64,000 nt of DNA from Cladophialophora immunda (taxonomy: Eukaryota; Ascomycota; Eurotiomycetes; Chaetothyriales; Herpotrichiellaceae), in the NCBI RefSeq assembly GCF_000835495.1, contig NW_015622542.1:2750485-2814484 (forward strand), given 5' to 3'. The notes beneath the pieces are model-generated. The model made no database searches. It saw only the letters and a list, made by a program, of their open reading frames with translations, and was not told the DNA's origin. Position 1 is the first letter of the stretch. Each line of letters opens with the position of its first letter. This document shows positions 32,487 through 45,498 of this stretch, piece after piece. The position numbers were made by a program, and so were the translations under genes.

Positions 32487-35090
32487 TCACGGCATCAGGC
32501 CGATCGACGGCCCCAGCGCGTTGTCCCAGGCGTGCCAGTCAAAGTCGACTTGATCGTAGAGCATCTGCCCCGGCGCCTGTTCGGTCTGCTCGCCCTGCAT
32601 GTCCTGTGGGATCGGCGGCGGGGGTGGCTGTTGTCCCTCCCCAGGCCGGGTCGGCTGCAGAGCCTGCTGGTGGGTCACGGCGTCGGTGTCGACGACGGAG
32701 ATCTTTTCACCGCAGATGCACCGGCTCGACAGGACGGCATTGGACGGGAACAGCACGTGGTAGTCCATCCCGACCTGCTCCAGGGCCTTTCTGCGCGTGC
32801 GCACCAGCATGGTCCATGCGTCTCGTCCGGAGGGCGAGAGCTGGCGCCGCGGCGGGTCGCTCTGGCTGACGATGCCTTCGTCGACTTGGTAGAGTTCGAA
32901 GATGGCGTCGATCAGGCCCCGGGAAAGAGCCGCGTCGTCGCTGTACGGGTGCTGCAAGAGGTCCGCGAGAAGCAGCGAGACTGCTTGGAGAGGCTGGTAC
33001 GTCCCCGGATACATCCAGTGGAAGGGGTCCGAGATGGGATCGTTGCAGACGCGGATAAACACTTGGATGAATGCTTGCGCATGTTTGACGGCACTGCAGA
33101 CTGGTCAGCATGTTTGTGCTTACAGGAGGGCCGTCGTGGTTAGAATGCTTACTTTGTTCGGATGTTTTCGTCGGCCAACATTGCAGGGTCCCTGAATAGG
33201 GGATGGTATAGGACGCAATATGCCTTGTGGACCATTAGGTGCAAAAGAAGCGCAGACCAAGCGGTAAAGTCCACGGCCTCTTTGTCGCTCGGGTCTGGCC
33301 GAAGTGTCCAAACCCGGTCAAAATCCAGCATAGAGGAAGCTTGCTCAACGGCACGGGGTGTGCTGGATCTCGCGACTTTTGCCTCAGCAGTGGCCCTGGC
33401 CTTGAGCAAGGTGTCGACGGTGGCACTAGTGCGGTCGGCTATCATTCGAAGGCGACCTGCACAATCTGCCACCACTTCCGGCGACTGGAAGGCGTCTTCG
33501 AAATGGAGCACAAGGACTCTTCTGATCTCCCTGGTAATTTCGTAGCGGCGAGACGCTACTAGGTAACGAACGTCGACTACGTTGGGTCAGCAAGGCCATG
33601 ATTCGACTGGGAAAGAATAGCTTACCATCCTGACGAGCACCCGGATCGTCATTGTGGACGTCGTATTGACATATAGCATCGGTGTTGGCCATTTTCTGAT
33701 TGATGAAGAGAGGCGAGAGCCCCGACGAAGATGAAGACATGACATCCAGGTGGAGAATATACCACCAAAGCCTGCGTCTGGTCTCCAGCTCGGCCGGAGG
33801 TAGTCCCGATTCTGGGAGTTGGCGGTGCAAGCCCATACCTAGCGCAACACGAAACGAGGTAGCAATAAAGTCGGGAGCGTCCGAGAACTCTTCTTCTCTC
33901 ACGAATTGGCTCTGTGCAATGATGTATGCTGCCAGGGAGTGGATGCTGGGCCGTCGAGGAAACCCGGTCAGGCTAGCTGAAGCCATGGCAATGAAGTACA
34001 TGTCTCCAGGATTGAGATAGGTGGGCTCCCCAAAGATACGCTCAAGGCGAGCTGGCGAGGCCGAGAAGACTGCCGCAAACAGAATCGCAGATAAGAGAGA
34101 CAGAAAGCCCGGCTTCTTGCGCATGAACACGCTCGGCTCAGCATTGTGCACGTTCGTGGGCGGCATGCCATCCCAGAACGTTGCGAAGTCCTCTGCAAAA
34201 CCCTTCATGTGGAAGATGGGTGTCAGAGGGAAGACGGTTGAGAAGAAAAAGCCGCATAGCTTCTCACAGATTTCGCGACTGGGGAGTAGGGCCATGACAC
34301 ACGAGATGTTGTAGTTCCTTCCACAGAGCTTGCACTTGTTCGACGATGACTTGGTCCATTCGAAGCCGCAGTTGCGCGGTGGACGAAACTTCTGTCCGCT
34401 CCACTCGAGTCCTCCCTCCTGCATCCTGCCTGGGAATTTGGGGAAAGGGCTGGTCTCGTCGGCGAGTGTAGGCACTGTGTCGCGGTTGATCTGGACGACA
34501 GTCAGCAAAAGCACGGGTGACTATGAACAAAACAACAGATGAATGAAACGTGTCAGGAAGTTCAATTACCTCGGGAGGGATTGCATTTGCCCAGTAGGTT
34601 GAGCCAACGTAGGCCGAGCGGCCACCATCATAAACAGCAAGTTGCCCTCTCTCATGGTTATTTTGCCTGGACACAGGCTCTGCAGTCGCTGATCCGGGTT
34701 ATTAATTTGGCTGATTGAGGAGTTTGAAGGTGGCAAGCGGCACTTACGCTCGGTCTGAGCTCCTGTCCCCCTCCCTTCCTCGGGTCTTGCATAGCTTGTC
34801 GATGATGATGGTGCAAACTGCGAAGTTGATGCGCTTTGCCAGGTAGATGATCGGGGTGCAGCGCTGACGCTGGCATTGGCACTGGCACTCTCGTCGTAGA
34901 CACAGTCGGTACCACCAGCCAGACAGCGTCCACAAGTGGGATGCACCTGAAATGCATACATTAGTACCTCCTCTATCGGCTCGACGAACGAGTCCAGGAT
35001 TCCATTTTGCTCTACCCGATCACACTTTAGCCTGCGTTTCCGACACGGAAGACACGAAGTGACTGGCCGTTGCCTTTTCTTTCCATCCAT
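32487..35090 (-). CDS. Zn(II)2Cys6 transcription factor with fungal_trans domain (second regulator)
   Basis: Six exons: 35016-35090, 34748-34946, 34570-34688, 33626-34490, 33153-33576 and 32487-33093, giving 762 residues; all introns are 49-79 bp and keep frame. The zinc cluster (Cys13, 16, 23, 30, 33, 40; CX2CX6CX6CX2CX6C) is split by the first intron, with RKRRLK between the second and third cysteines. The conserved segment GRSAYVGSTYWANAIPPE follows the linker. The fungal_trans region is in exon 4: IHSLAAYIIAQSQFVRE, SFRVALGMGLHRQLPES and ELETRRRLWWYILHLDV. The C-terminal region ends in a Pro-rich stretch and an acidic tail that may activate transcription. The target is unknown; it lies convergent to catalase. 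Confidence 0.88.
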
Positions 35091-35925
35091 TGTGGTTGGA
35101 ATGTTGTCCGCCTCGCTGTGGGAGAGAAGCTGAGCATATCATATGAATGCACGTCAAATGGTTTCCAGGACTTCATTTAAAAGCATTGGTGGTATTTCCT
35201 AGGACGCTACTACCAAGATACTAGCCTGCCGTCCAAGATCTTGACCCATGGGTTTGGTGCAATTTTTCCACAGGGCGGCAACCGGTCGGAGGTCGGGCAT
35301 GCGTCGGCGGAGCGTTTTTAGTCTGAGAGCCCATCATCCACTCTTTAGGGCATCCCCAAAGCGAGAGAGTTGCAGCGCTTGGCCTGACGAGGCTCGGTCA
35401 AGCCATAGGCACTGTACCGTGAGAAGATCGACATTCTGGAGAGCAACATGTTTTCTTCCTCGCGCATCCAACGGGTGGTTTTGATAACTAGGGACACAGG
35501 TTGACCGGTTAGCGACATGAAGGAGCATCATTCCTCGATCGCCCTCTCAACGGATAGCATGGCCCCATCGATAATAGTTGACTCGAGCTCGCCGTCATAG
35601 TGACTGGGAGCAAATGACGTCTTGGGACAAGTGAGATCTTTGCAAACATCAATACGAGCTGAATGGAACCTTGAGTTGCGAGTTTTGTTTGCGAGACATT
35701 TTTTGGGATTTCGCATTGCTGGATTTATATTTCTCCGGAGCGGATAAACGTTGCGGCGCTTCATTCCGGCCAAAAGTCGCACCTCATTGTGATTGGCTCA
35801 TGACCGAACCACCATGTTGCATGGTTTGCACTCCATCATCACTGTCGCCTGCGCAATTGCACCTTTCGATTCATTGAGTTGTTGTCCTCCGCCGACCGCA
35901 TAGTCTAACCGCGAGGGCCGCCGTC
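35091..35925. other. Divergent intergenic region between Zn2Cys6 gene and stomatin-like gene
   Basis: 835 bp must contain both promoters. Short frames only, and I see no gene. Confidence 0.5.
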
Positions 35926-37307
35926 ATGGAGACACCGCACATGGCCCTACGAAATCTACCTCGGCGTGCGCCTCGCCTCGCCGCTTCACTTCGACAGGCG
36001 GACCGTTCAGCTGCCGTTCTAGCTTGCTCGCCGATGGCTGTATGGAGCCGACGACAGTTCGCTACAACGCCGAGTCTATCGTTTCCAGGCGGCCCTATGG
36101 GTATGGGCGGCTCCAGCTCCTCTCCCACATACTTCCAACGCCAGACGAGCCTACCCGCGAACACCATTATCCGATTCGTACCGCAGCAAACGGCATGGAT
36201 TGTAGAGCGCATGGGCAAGTTTAATCGGATATTACAGCCTGGGCTGGCCATCCTCGTACCGATCATCGATGTATGCAATGTCTATGTTAGATGGAAAAGC
36301 AGGGGCTGACACGTGAGGAAAGCGCATTGCTTATGTCCAGTCGCTGAAAGAAGCGGCCATCGAGATCCCAAGTCAGAGTGCCATTACTGCAGACAACGTC
36401 ACGTTGGAGCTGGATGGCGTCCTTTACACAAGAGTGTTTGACGCTTACAAAGCGAGGTAAGCGTGGACAAAGATCAAAGCCTGAGTGGACTTTCGCTAAA
36501 GGATGATCTAGCTACGGCGTAGAAGATGCGGAATATGCCATCTCGCAGCTGGCGCAGACGACTATGAGGTCCGAAATCGGTCAACTCACATTGGACCATG
36601 TTCTCAAGGAAAGAGCGAATCTCAATGCAAACATTACACAGGCGATCAACGAAGCCGCCCAAGAGTGGGGTGTGATATGTTTGAGATACGAGATCAGGGA
36701 CATCCATGCCCCGGAGGGAGTCGTGGCCGCCATGCACAGGCAAGTCACGGCGGAACGATCAAAACGTGCTGAAATATTGGACTCCGAAGGTCAGCGGCAG
36801 AGTGCAATCAATATCGCCGAGGGTCGTAAACAGTCCGTTATCTTGGCCTCTGAGGCTTTGAAGGCCGAGCAGATCAACATGGCATCTGGTGAGGCCGAGG
36901 CTATATTGCTCAAAGCAGAGGCAACTGCTCGGGGTATTGATGCCGTTGCGGACGCCATCAAACGAGGAGAAGCCAATGCCCAAGGAGCTGTGAGCTTGAG
37001 CGTTGCGGAAAAATATGTCGAAGCCTTCGGCAACCTGGCCAAAGAAGGAACTGCCGTTGTTGTTCCGGGTAACGTTGGAGACATTGGTCAGATGATTGCT
37101 ACCGCCATGGCCGTGTATGGGAAAGTGAACGAGAATCAAACCAAGAATCTAGCAGCCAAGGTTGTCAGCTCACCACTGGAGAAAGACGAGTCCAAATCGA
37201 AGGATGTTGGTGCAAGGGTGATTGAGGCAGCCCAGCACGGAGACGCAAAAGATGTTGCGCAGACAGTCCTCGAGGGATTTGAGCAGACCCGGGAAGCAAG
37301 GAGGTAG
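35926..37307 (+). CDS. Mitochondrial stomatin-like protein (SLP2, prohibitin-homology/SPFH domain)
   Basis: Exons are 35926-36270, 36323-36456 and 36512-37307 (introns 52 and 55 bp), giving 424 residues. The N-terminus is Arg/Ala/Ser-rich and lacks acidic residues after position 2, as in mitochondrial presequences. The SPFH core starts at [20 protein letters not shown] and continues through [39 protein letters not shown] and [16 protein letters not shown] long helical segment follows ([28 protein letters not shown]) that forms coiled coils in this family. SLP2 binds cardiolipin in the inner membrane, organises protein complexes and interacts with prohibitins. The first ATG is used; a second in-frame ATG lies five codons later. 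Confidence 0.93.
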
Positions 37308-37791
37308 GCGGACTTCTCAATGGCACAACAATGGGACATTATCATATGGGCAAAAAGCAAACCGTCGACTCCTTCATGACGCAGCGACGGCGCTCCTGCG
37401 TGTATTACTGGAAATGGGCTGAAAGGGAAAAAGTCGATAGCTATGTACTAATATACCAGAGTGCTCCATGACTTTCGAGGAGACAGCACAGACGAAAAAT
37501 GCCATAGAATATCTATATCTCCGCCTCTCGATCTAAGCTTCATGGGCGTTCAGCCTCATTGGTCAAGCCTTGCCCCCTAGGTAAATTGAAGCCTGTCATA
37601 ATGTGCCAGACTGCGGACTGCGGACTGCGGACTACAGACTCGCGAAACTACATTTCAACGAAACCAGAATTTCTGCTCCCTGCGTCAACCTTTCCTCACT
37701 GTCAACTTGACCCCCATCTTCCTCCTGCGACATACCCTAGTTTGATCTCCTCTCAGAATGTGCTCCAGGCGGCTGCAGAGATAGATCCGCA
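37308..37791. other. Intergenic region, HIRA promoter, with 7-bp tandem array
   Basis: It holds the 3' end of the stomatin-like gene and the promoter of HIRA. The 37610-37637 array sits about 155-180 bp before the HIRA ATG. Confidence 0.5.
37610..37637. repeat. 7-bp tandem repeat, ACTGCGG x3 plus degenerate copy
   Basis: Three perfect ACTGCGG units (37610-37630), then ACTACAG, then the weaker ACTCGCG in register. Confidence 0.85.
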
Positions 37792-40700
37792 ATGCACCTC
37801 ATCAAGCCGATCTGGCTCACCCATGGAGGTTCGACATTTCCCGCAACAAACCCCTTTGGACGCGTCGCAAACCGCGTAGACTGTGTCGCATTTACATTTC
37901 CAATCCGTTGAGGGGCTAACTGTGCGTCATGAATAGGCGAAAAGAAAGATTTCGAGGTCTACAGCTGCCATGTCTCCCCAGACGGCAAGCGCCTGGTCAC
38001 CGCAGCCGGCGGTACGTCAACATTGATATTCCATGACAAAATACTTGTTCGCTGATTGAATTTGAAGATGGCTACGTGCGAATCTGGTCGACCGAGGCGA
38101 TCTACAATGCCACAAATGCCAAATACGACAAGCCCAAGCAGTTGGCGTCCATGAGTTATCATTCGGGCACCATTCACACAGTGCGCTTCTCACCTGGCGG
38201 AAAATTTCTGGCTTCAGGGGCGGATGACAAGATTGTCTGCGTATACACCCTCGATCCGAGTCCTCCAACCCATGCCACTTTCGGTGCGTTGAGTAGTGAT
38301 GGTCTGGACCAGATAGGCAGATACTGAGATTGAGACAGGTTCAAACGAGGCCCCTCCGGTTGAGAACTGGCGCATTTTTCGGAGACTGATCGGACACGAT
38401 AACGATGTACAAGATTTAGGCTGGTCATATGACGGGACAATTCTGGTATCGGTGGGCTTGGATTCAAAGGTCGTGGTGTGGTCAGGCTTCACGTTCGAAA
38501 AGTTGAAGACACTCTCGAATCATGCCAGCCACGTCAAAGGTATCACTTTCGATCCGGCTAATAAGTACTTCGCAACCGCAAGCGATGATCGAACAATTCG
38601 GGTATTCAGGTTCACCTCCCCCACGCAGAATTACACGACGCACGATGCAGTGAACAACTTCACCCTCGAAACGACCATCAGCCAGCCGTTTGTGAATTCG
38701 CCCCTGACGACGTACTTCCGCAGGTGCTCCTGGGCTCCTGATGGAATGCACATCGCGGCAGCCAATGCAGTCAACGGCCCCGTCAGCGCGATCGCCATCA
38801 TCAACCGCGGTACGTGGGACGGAGACACCACCTTGATCGGACATGAAGGGCCAGTGGAGGTATGTGCGTTTTCTCCGAGGCTCTATGGACCAGAGCCCCC
38901 AGGCAAGAGTGCACTGGAAGATCATCCTACTCCTCACACGACGGTGATTGCATGTGGAGGGGCAGATAAATGCCTGAGTATCTGGACGACGAGCAGTCCA
39001 CGGCCCATTGTGGTCCAGCAGGACGTGGCTGGCAAACCAATCTCAGATATCGCTTGGAGCCCAGATGGTCAAACACTGTTCGCCACTGCACTAGACGGCA
39101 CCATTCTGACAGTCATGTTCGAAGCGGGAGAGTTGGGCTACGCAAGACCCATCGAAGAAAACGACAGGTCGCTCTCCAAGTACGGCACATCAAGAAAGGG
39201 GATCGGATTCCCTGAAAGCACCGACGCGCTATTGCTGGAAGAAATGAGCAAGGCCGGTGAGCTTAAGGGTGTGGAAGGGCGCATGGGCGCGTTGATGGGT
39301 GACCTGCACTCCTCACTACCAGCAACAGCAGAAAAGCCGTCCGCCATTACGAATGGTACAACCACGAATACCGCCAATCTCGCAAATGGCACCTCGGAAA
39401 CGACGATCAATGGACAAGCCGCAGCGAAGGCACAAGACGACCAAAATCAGGCCAAACTCGAGAGACTCAAGAATCGAGTCGAGATCACTAAGGATGGTAA
39501 GAAGAGAATAAGGCCTCTGTTGGTATCTGGTGCCGGCGGGACGGAATCTTCACTGCCACAAACGAAGCTGGTCAGTGCCAACGCCAATGTTCAGACGGTT
39601 GATGCCCCCCAGTCCGTGCTGGACCTTTCAAAACCCTTCGACGGGCTTCCAAAAGGTGGCTTGGCGGCATTGCTACTTGGAAACAAAAGGAAATACGCAC
39701 AGATCGAGGGGGAAGAAGAAGGCACTACGGAGAAACGAGTGGTGGCAGCAAGCCAGAAGGGGGCTACACCCATTCTCGTTAACGGCGCGGATGGCCTATT
39801 ACCCGCACAACCTCAGCCAGCAGCGAGCGGCCAACAGGTGACTCCAGATTTCATCCGGCCAGCTGTTATCAACCAGGCGCTGAGCCTCAGTCAACTTCGC
39901 CTTGCTGTTCCCAAAGTGCGAGCGCATATCGTACAGGGCATTGATTCTACAGGCAAACCAGGCGACATATCTGGCGATACGGCCAGCAGGTCCAGAGCTG
40001 AATTTGTCTTCGAGGCCAGGAATCCCTCGGGGCAGTCCTTGACCCCGAGAGCACAGGATCGTGAACCCTGTCGGATCACCCTGACGAGGAAGGATCAGCC
40101 TCTGTGGCAGGATTTTCTTCCTCGTCCGGTTCTTTTGGTTACAGGGACCAAATCGTTCTGGGCGGCAGCAGATGAGACGGGATCCATATACCTGTGGACG
40201 CCACACGGCCGACGGCTCAACAGTGCTCTGGTCATGGAAGCTCAACCAGTGATTCTTGCGTCCTACGATTCTTGGCTGATGTGCATCACTGCGGTTGGTG
40301 TTTGCTATGTCTGGAATGTCAAAACTATGTCATCCCCACATCCGCCCGTGTCGCTAGCCCCTGTCCTTGACGCGGCTGTCCATTCACTGGCTGCTCACCC
40401 TACAGGTGCGCCTGCCATTACACAAGCTCGCTTGAATTCCGAAGGTAGGATTATCGTCAGCTTGTCGAATGGTGACGGGTACGCGTATTCGCCTCAGATG
40501 TACTGTTGGCAACGACTGTCCGAGGTTTGGTGGGCGGTGGGCAGTCAATACTGGAATACGACCGATTCTTCGGTGGGCAACATCCAGTCTTCGAAGGCAA
40601 AGACCGACTTCGAAAAATCCGTGGATGTGTCTTCGGGCATCGTGCCTTGGCTGGAGAGAAACACGACGTCGGAGACATTGCTGAGGGGCCGAGCATATTT

Positions 40701-41211
40701 CTTGCAGCGCCTTGTCAAGGTACTATTGTCACGGGAAGGGTATGAAAGTTTCGAATCTGGCGTCTCGATCGCCCATCTGGAAAACCGCATCGCTGCAGCG
40801 CTCATGCTGGGTGCAAAGGACGAGTTCCGGATATACCTGCTTATGTACGCAAAACGACTGGGCGCCGAAGGTCTGAGGCTGAAGGTTGAGGAACTTCTAA
40901 GGACACTCATCGGCGGTATCGTGGAACCGTCAAGTCAGGATGGTGAGAGTGTTGCGGCGACCATGAATGCCGTGGAAGGTCGTAACTGGCAAGAAGATTC
41001 CAAGACGATATGCGGATGGCCCCGGGAAGAGCTTTTGAAGGACGTTGTCTTGCTACTTGGTAAGTGTCTTCTCACCATTGTTCAAGATATGCAGTGACTA
41101 ATTCCTCGAACAGGGAAACATCGGGATTTGCAGCGAATCACTGTACCTTACGCGAAAATGTTACATATCGTGGACGACATGGTGGAGGATCAAGATCAAA
41201 TGGCCTTGTAA
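37792..41211 (+). CDS. Histone chaperone HIRA / Hir1 family protein
   Basis: A subunit of the HIR complex, which deposits H3-H4 independently of replication and represses histone genes. Exons are 37792-37828, 37937-38011, 38068-38283, 38339-41059 and 41114-41211 (introns 54-108 bp), giving 1048 residues. The start MHLIKPIWLTHGGEKKDFEV is the conserved HIRA opening, recovered only by splicing the 37-nt first exon. An N-terminal beta-propeller of WD40 repeats covers about residues 10-370 (VYSCHVSPDGKRLVTAAGD, LIGHDNDVQDLGWSYDG, HASHVKGITFDPANKYFATA). A HIRA B motif (KDGKKRIRPLLV, about residues 490-502) is the Asf1-binding element. The C-terminal Hira domain spans about 700-950. A Thr/Asn/Ala-rich linker lies between. 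Confidence 0.95.
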
Positions 41212-41476
41212 GCTTGCTCTGTGAAGGGGAGGCGTCTGGACTGGTTGGAAATCGTTAGCGACTTGAAGGCAAAGGGCGAGTCGCGCTCAGATACGAGGAA
41301 TGGACCAGGATCCATTCCACGGTGAAAGAATTAATGACTAGGGCTGGCGTGACCTCTGCGATCTGAAAAGCTGGTGATGGAAAAACTGAACTTCACTTGA
41401 CTACGTGCCAATCTCCTCAAAATCCAACTATTCTGCTTCAACTCTGACTCTGCCATTGCCTCAATACTCACTCATC
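41212..41476 (+). promoter_or_regulatory. Short intergenic promoter of the mannosyltransferase gene
   Basis: Only 265 bp separate the HIRA stop from the next start on the same strand; terminator and promoter must share it. Confidence 0.35.
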
Positions 41477-43267
41477 ATGGACCCATCCTACCTCGCGACG
41501 CCGCCTGAACAGCGACTCAAATCCCTCAGCTTGCCCTCGTCTGTAACGGCCGTCAATTCGACCTCCAGTGCCGCGAGTTCCAGTTCCTCCTCACGCGCGA
41601 TCACCTCCACACGCTGCGCCGCTGAAGAGTCCTCACTGAGCAAACCCTCCTCTCCCTTGTCTCTCCGAAAGACCTACAAGAGTCAACAGAATCCGGCCCC
41701 TTACAACCGATTCTACGGTCGCCTACGCCGATCAAACAGGAGCATCTGGCGCTGGATCCTTGTTTTCCTTGCCTTCTTGCTTTCCACCCAGTTGTACCTC
41801 AGCATCCGATCCTCCCGCAACGAGCTCCTCTCTCTCTTACCCGAGGAATGGGGCCGGGGATCTCACCTGCTGGGCGCAATAAAGACTAAATACAGAGCTC
41901 GGAGATGGCTGAAGGACAATTCATACCCGAACGACCTGCGGACGAAGAGTCCAAAGGCCGCGTTGATCAGTCTTGTGAGGAACGAAGAGCTCGACGGGAT
42001 ACTGCAGAGCATGCGTCAATTGGAGTTCCACTGGAACCGGCGGTATCAGTATCCGTGGATCTTCTTTAACGAGAAGCCATTTTCGGAAGAATTCAAGGTA
42101 CGCACAGCTCCTGCTCTCTGGCACTCGGGTATGGGTGGGAACTCCTTGTGCTGAACGAGGTGGGATTCTGATGTCTAAGAGAGAGCTGACGGCTCGTGGT
42201 TACACCTGCTGGAAAAACAGGCCGCGACCTCGAATGCAACATCGGCGCGGACAGAGTATCACCTCGTCCCTCATGCGCACTGGGCCACGCCGTCGCATAT
42301 CAACCAAACCCTCTACCACAACTCGCTCGACTACCTCTCCTTGACATCGGTCGGCAAGGGTCACTTGCTCAGCTACCACGCCATGATCCGGTGGCAATCG
42401 GGTCTCTTCTACCTGCACCCGGCTCTGGGCGGGTACGAATACTACTGGCGCGTGGAGCCGGACGTGCATTTCTTCTGCGACATCCCGTACGACCCGTTCC
42501 GGTTCATGAAGGCGACGGGGACGGTGTACGGCTTCAACATGGCCATCCTGGACGACGCGCGGAGCTTCGCCTCCCTGTGGTCCACGACCCGCGACTTCAT
42601 CACCGCGCACCCGGACCTGGTCCACCCGGCCGCCAGCCTCGACTGGCTCCTCGACCCGCAGACGGGCCTGTCGTACAACAACTGCCAATTCTTCTCAAAC
42701 TTCGAGATCGGCTCGCTCGCCTTCTTCCGCGAGAACGAGGGCAACCGGAAGTACTTCGACTGGCTCGACGAGAAGGGCGGCTTCTACTACAGCCGCTGGG
42801 GCGACGCGCCCGTGCACACGCTCAGCGTGTCCATGTTCCTCCCGCCAGAGAAGGTGTGGTGGTTCAGAGACATCGGCTACCAGCACGACATCGCGCGACA
42901 CTGTCCGCCACAGGGGCGGCGGAGTGGGAGCGCAAGCCTCACCACCACCGGCACCGGCACCGGCGTACGCACCGGCATCAGCGCCGCTGAGACTGCCAGC
43001 ACCAGCACCACCAGGGAAGAAGAGTCCCAATCCCGATTCTGGCTCCCCGACGCGGACACCCGACAGTGCACATGCGACCCGACGCCGCTGGACGAGAACT
43101 TCTACAAGCTCGTCCCCATGGAGTCGCCGCAGCTCAAACCGGCCGACACGTGCATCCGGCTGTGGCTGGGCGGGGACTGGCTGGGGAAGAAAGCCGGCTG
43201 GAGCCAGGAGACGGAGAGGATGTTGGGTGGTGACGGATACGGTGGGTACGTGCTGGATGGCATGTGA
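41477..43267 (+). CDS. GT15 alpha-1,2-mannosyltransferase (KRE2/KTR/MNT1 family), Golgi type II membrane protein
   Basis: Transfers mannose from GDP-mannose to N- or O-linked mannans in the Golgi. Exons are 41477-42097 and 42221-43267 (123-bp intron), giving 555 residues. It starts at ATG 41477; upstream frame has only GTG. A Ser-rich cytosolic tail is followed by one membrane anchor at 91-110 (WRWILVFLAFLLSTQLYLSI). The catalytic domain carries family blocks SPKAALISLVRNEELDGILQ, YPWIFFNEKPFSEEFK, YEYYWRVEPDVHFFCDI and NNCQFFSNFEIGSL, then GGFYYSRWGDAPVHTLS. A low-complexity insertion of about 50 residues rich in Thr/Gly/Ser splits the end of the domain before QCTCDP. The second exon is markedly GC-rich. 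Confidence 0.92.
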
Positions 43268-43945
43268 TGGAATGAGCTGAAGGCGAATCCCCCACGGGTG
43301 AAAGCTACCTGTACATGGCTACTCTAGTCGCTCAAACCCAGGGAACCGGGGGAGACAAATTGATTTAGGACACTCGCAGTACCTGAGTAAGAAGCTGGAA
43401 GACGGAGAAAGTCATGGCTGACGCAGAAAACATGGCGGCCCGATATCTCTTGCAGCGAGCCTAAAAACATAGAGCTCCACAAGAACGTCCTACAAGAAAG
43501 GGAAGACGCGGTTTCGAGACATCATCCAAGCGAACATGCGCATTGGGAGGTCGGGGAGAGAAAAATCACGAGGCATCAAACGAACCGGGGATTACAAATT
43601 CTGAAAACTACTTTTCAATCATTCGATCAGTGCTTGTCAGATGAAAGGGCATCATTATGCAGCCTCTGGCTTGAGCAAGTAACTCTCGCCGTCTTCTCTC
43701 GAGATCAGGGAATGGGGGCATTCGTAAGATATCTAGAAACGCTTGAAAGGACGCCAAAGTTGACTCTGGGATGATGCGTTTCTCCCTTGCACGGAGATCT
43801 GTCATCGGAGGGAGACGCTCGTTGGAAGAGAGACGAAAACTGCACGAGCCTGTAGATCTGAGGCTGCGACGCTGAGTTGACTCTGGCTCAGATCTAACAG
43901 TGCATAATCGCGGAGTAAGCGTGAAAATCGGCGTCTGCAGTCCTC
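43268..43945. other. Convergent intergenic region
   Basis: It is 678 bp between the stops of the mannosyltransferase and OLA1 genes. I see no gene or repeat of note. Confidence 0.5.
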
Positions 43946-45498
43946 TCATGCCTTTGCGGCACCGGCCTTGATAAGAATGATGTCGCCATCCTCCACAACT
44001 GGGCGCAGAAATCGTTAGCCGTGAAAATCCAATACTATTCACCAGGCATCGAGAGCCATCAGACAACTTACCATAGTCTTTACCCTTCGTCATGACTTTG
44101 CCTGCTGCCTTCACCGCATTTTCGTCACCATATTCTCTCAAAGTCTCATAATTATACACGATACACTGAATAAACGTCTTCTCGAAATCCGTGTGGATCA
44201 CGCCTGCGGCCTGCGGTGCCTTGGTGCCTTTCCTAATCGTCCACTGCCTTACCTCATCAGCACCGGTGGTGAAAAAGCTCGCGAGATTGAGTGCTTGTCT
44301 CATCGTCACGATAACTTTTGGCAGGGCAGATTTGGTGTTGAGATTTTTGCATTCTTCGGCAGCTTCGGCGTCGGACATGACAGCCAGACGTTCTTCGAAC
44401 GAGACGGAAATGGGTATGACAGGGTCGCCTGAAGAGTTGGTTTTGATCCATTCCATCACTTTAGGAAGGTGCTTGTTCTTTTGACGGAGGTAGTCTTTTT
44501 CGGAGAGGTTGATGAGATAGACCACCGGCTTGGCTGTGAGAAGAAATAGAGGGTTTATAACTTCGATCTGTTGCCATCTTATTAGCATGCAAAGAGCATA
44601 AACAGCAGTGGTATAGAGCAAATTGATCCAGAGAAAATGTTGTTTCAGGGTTGGACTTCCTCTCATAACAGCCTCTAAACGTGAGATTTTGGGTGAGACT
44701 GCTGTCGACGAGCTGGGATTATGTCGAGCTTATAGCTCTTGTTCATCATGAAAAGATACAGTGCACAGGGATGAAAATGGCGATAACTTACCTCCTTAGG
44801 GCCCCAATCGCCCTTCCTCACATCCTTGCCGTCTTTCAGCCACTGCAGGATTTTGTCAACTGTGGCTTCCTCTTCTTTCAACTTCTTCATTTCGAGACTT
44901 TGACCACCTCTCCTTGTCTGTTTGGAGAGGTTTTCCTTGGCCTTCTCCACAAACTCGATATCCTTTAGCCGCAGCTCCTCAGAGATGATATCCAAATCTC
45001 TCGTGGGATTGACGTCGCCCTCCACGTGAATGATCTCTGCATCGTCGAAACATCGTACGACTTGGAAGATGGCATCAACAGCTCGGATGTGCGACAGGAA
45101 AGAGTTGCCCAGACCGGCGCCGGTCGAAGATCCTCGAGTGAGACCAGCGATATCGTACACCGTCAGGTTAGCAGGGACCTGAGATTTGGGTTTGTAGTGT
45201 TCGCACAGCCACTCGTATCGTGCATCGGGGACAATAACTCGGGCCTCTTCAGGCTCAATAGTCGCATAAGGGAAATTGGCGGGGTTGCCTAGTGAGCATT
45301 TTGTGATGGCTTGGAAAAGTGTCGATTTGCCGACATTAGCAAGGCCAACCTAGAGCAAAGACAGTCAGTCACCGATGTGATTAGGGAAAGTCGAAACATG
45401 TTAAGTGGGATTTGCCTACATACGATGCCGCTCTTCAAGTTGTTCCCGGGCCTGCCTAGCAGGATCTTCTTTTCTTCCACAATCTTTTTGGGAGGCAT
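43946..45498 (-). CDS. Obg-like ATPase 1 (OLA1/YchF family)
   Basis: A P-loop NTPase that prefers ATP over GTP and binds ribosomes; a stress-response regulator in eukaryotes. Exons are 45424-45498, 44792-45349, 44072-44567 and 43946-43998, giving 393 residues, the normal length for the family. Motifs: P-loop GLANVGKST (rebuilt across the first intron), YDIAGLTRG at the switch II region, and NLSEKDY in place of the NKxD motif, which explains the ATP preference. The C-terminal TGS domain contains TKAPQAAGVIHTDFEKTFI and ends VVEDGDIILIKAGAAKA. The second intron is long for this window (224 bp, 44568-44791) and ends after a GCTAATAAG branch-like sequence. Confidence 0.95.

Noticed and set aside
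32500..33143. 306-codon plus-strand frame over the last exon of the second Zn2Cys6 gene
   Set aside because: The minus-strand exon continues the regulator in frame across a clean intron; the plus frame is a shadow.
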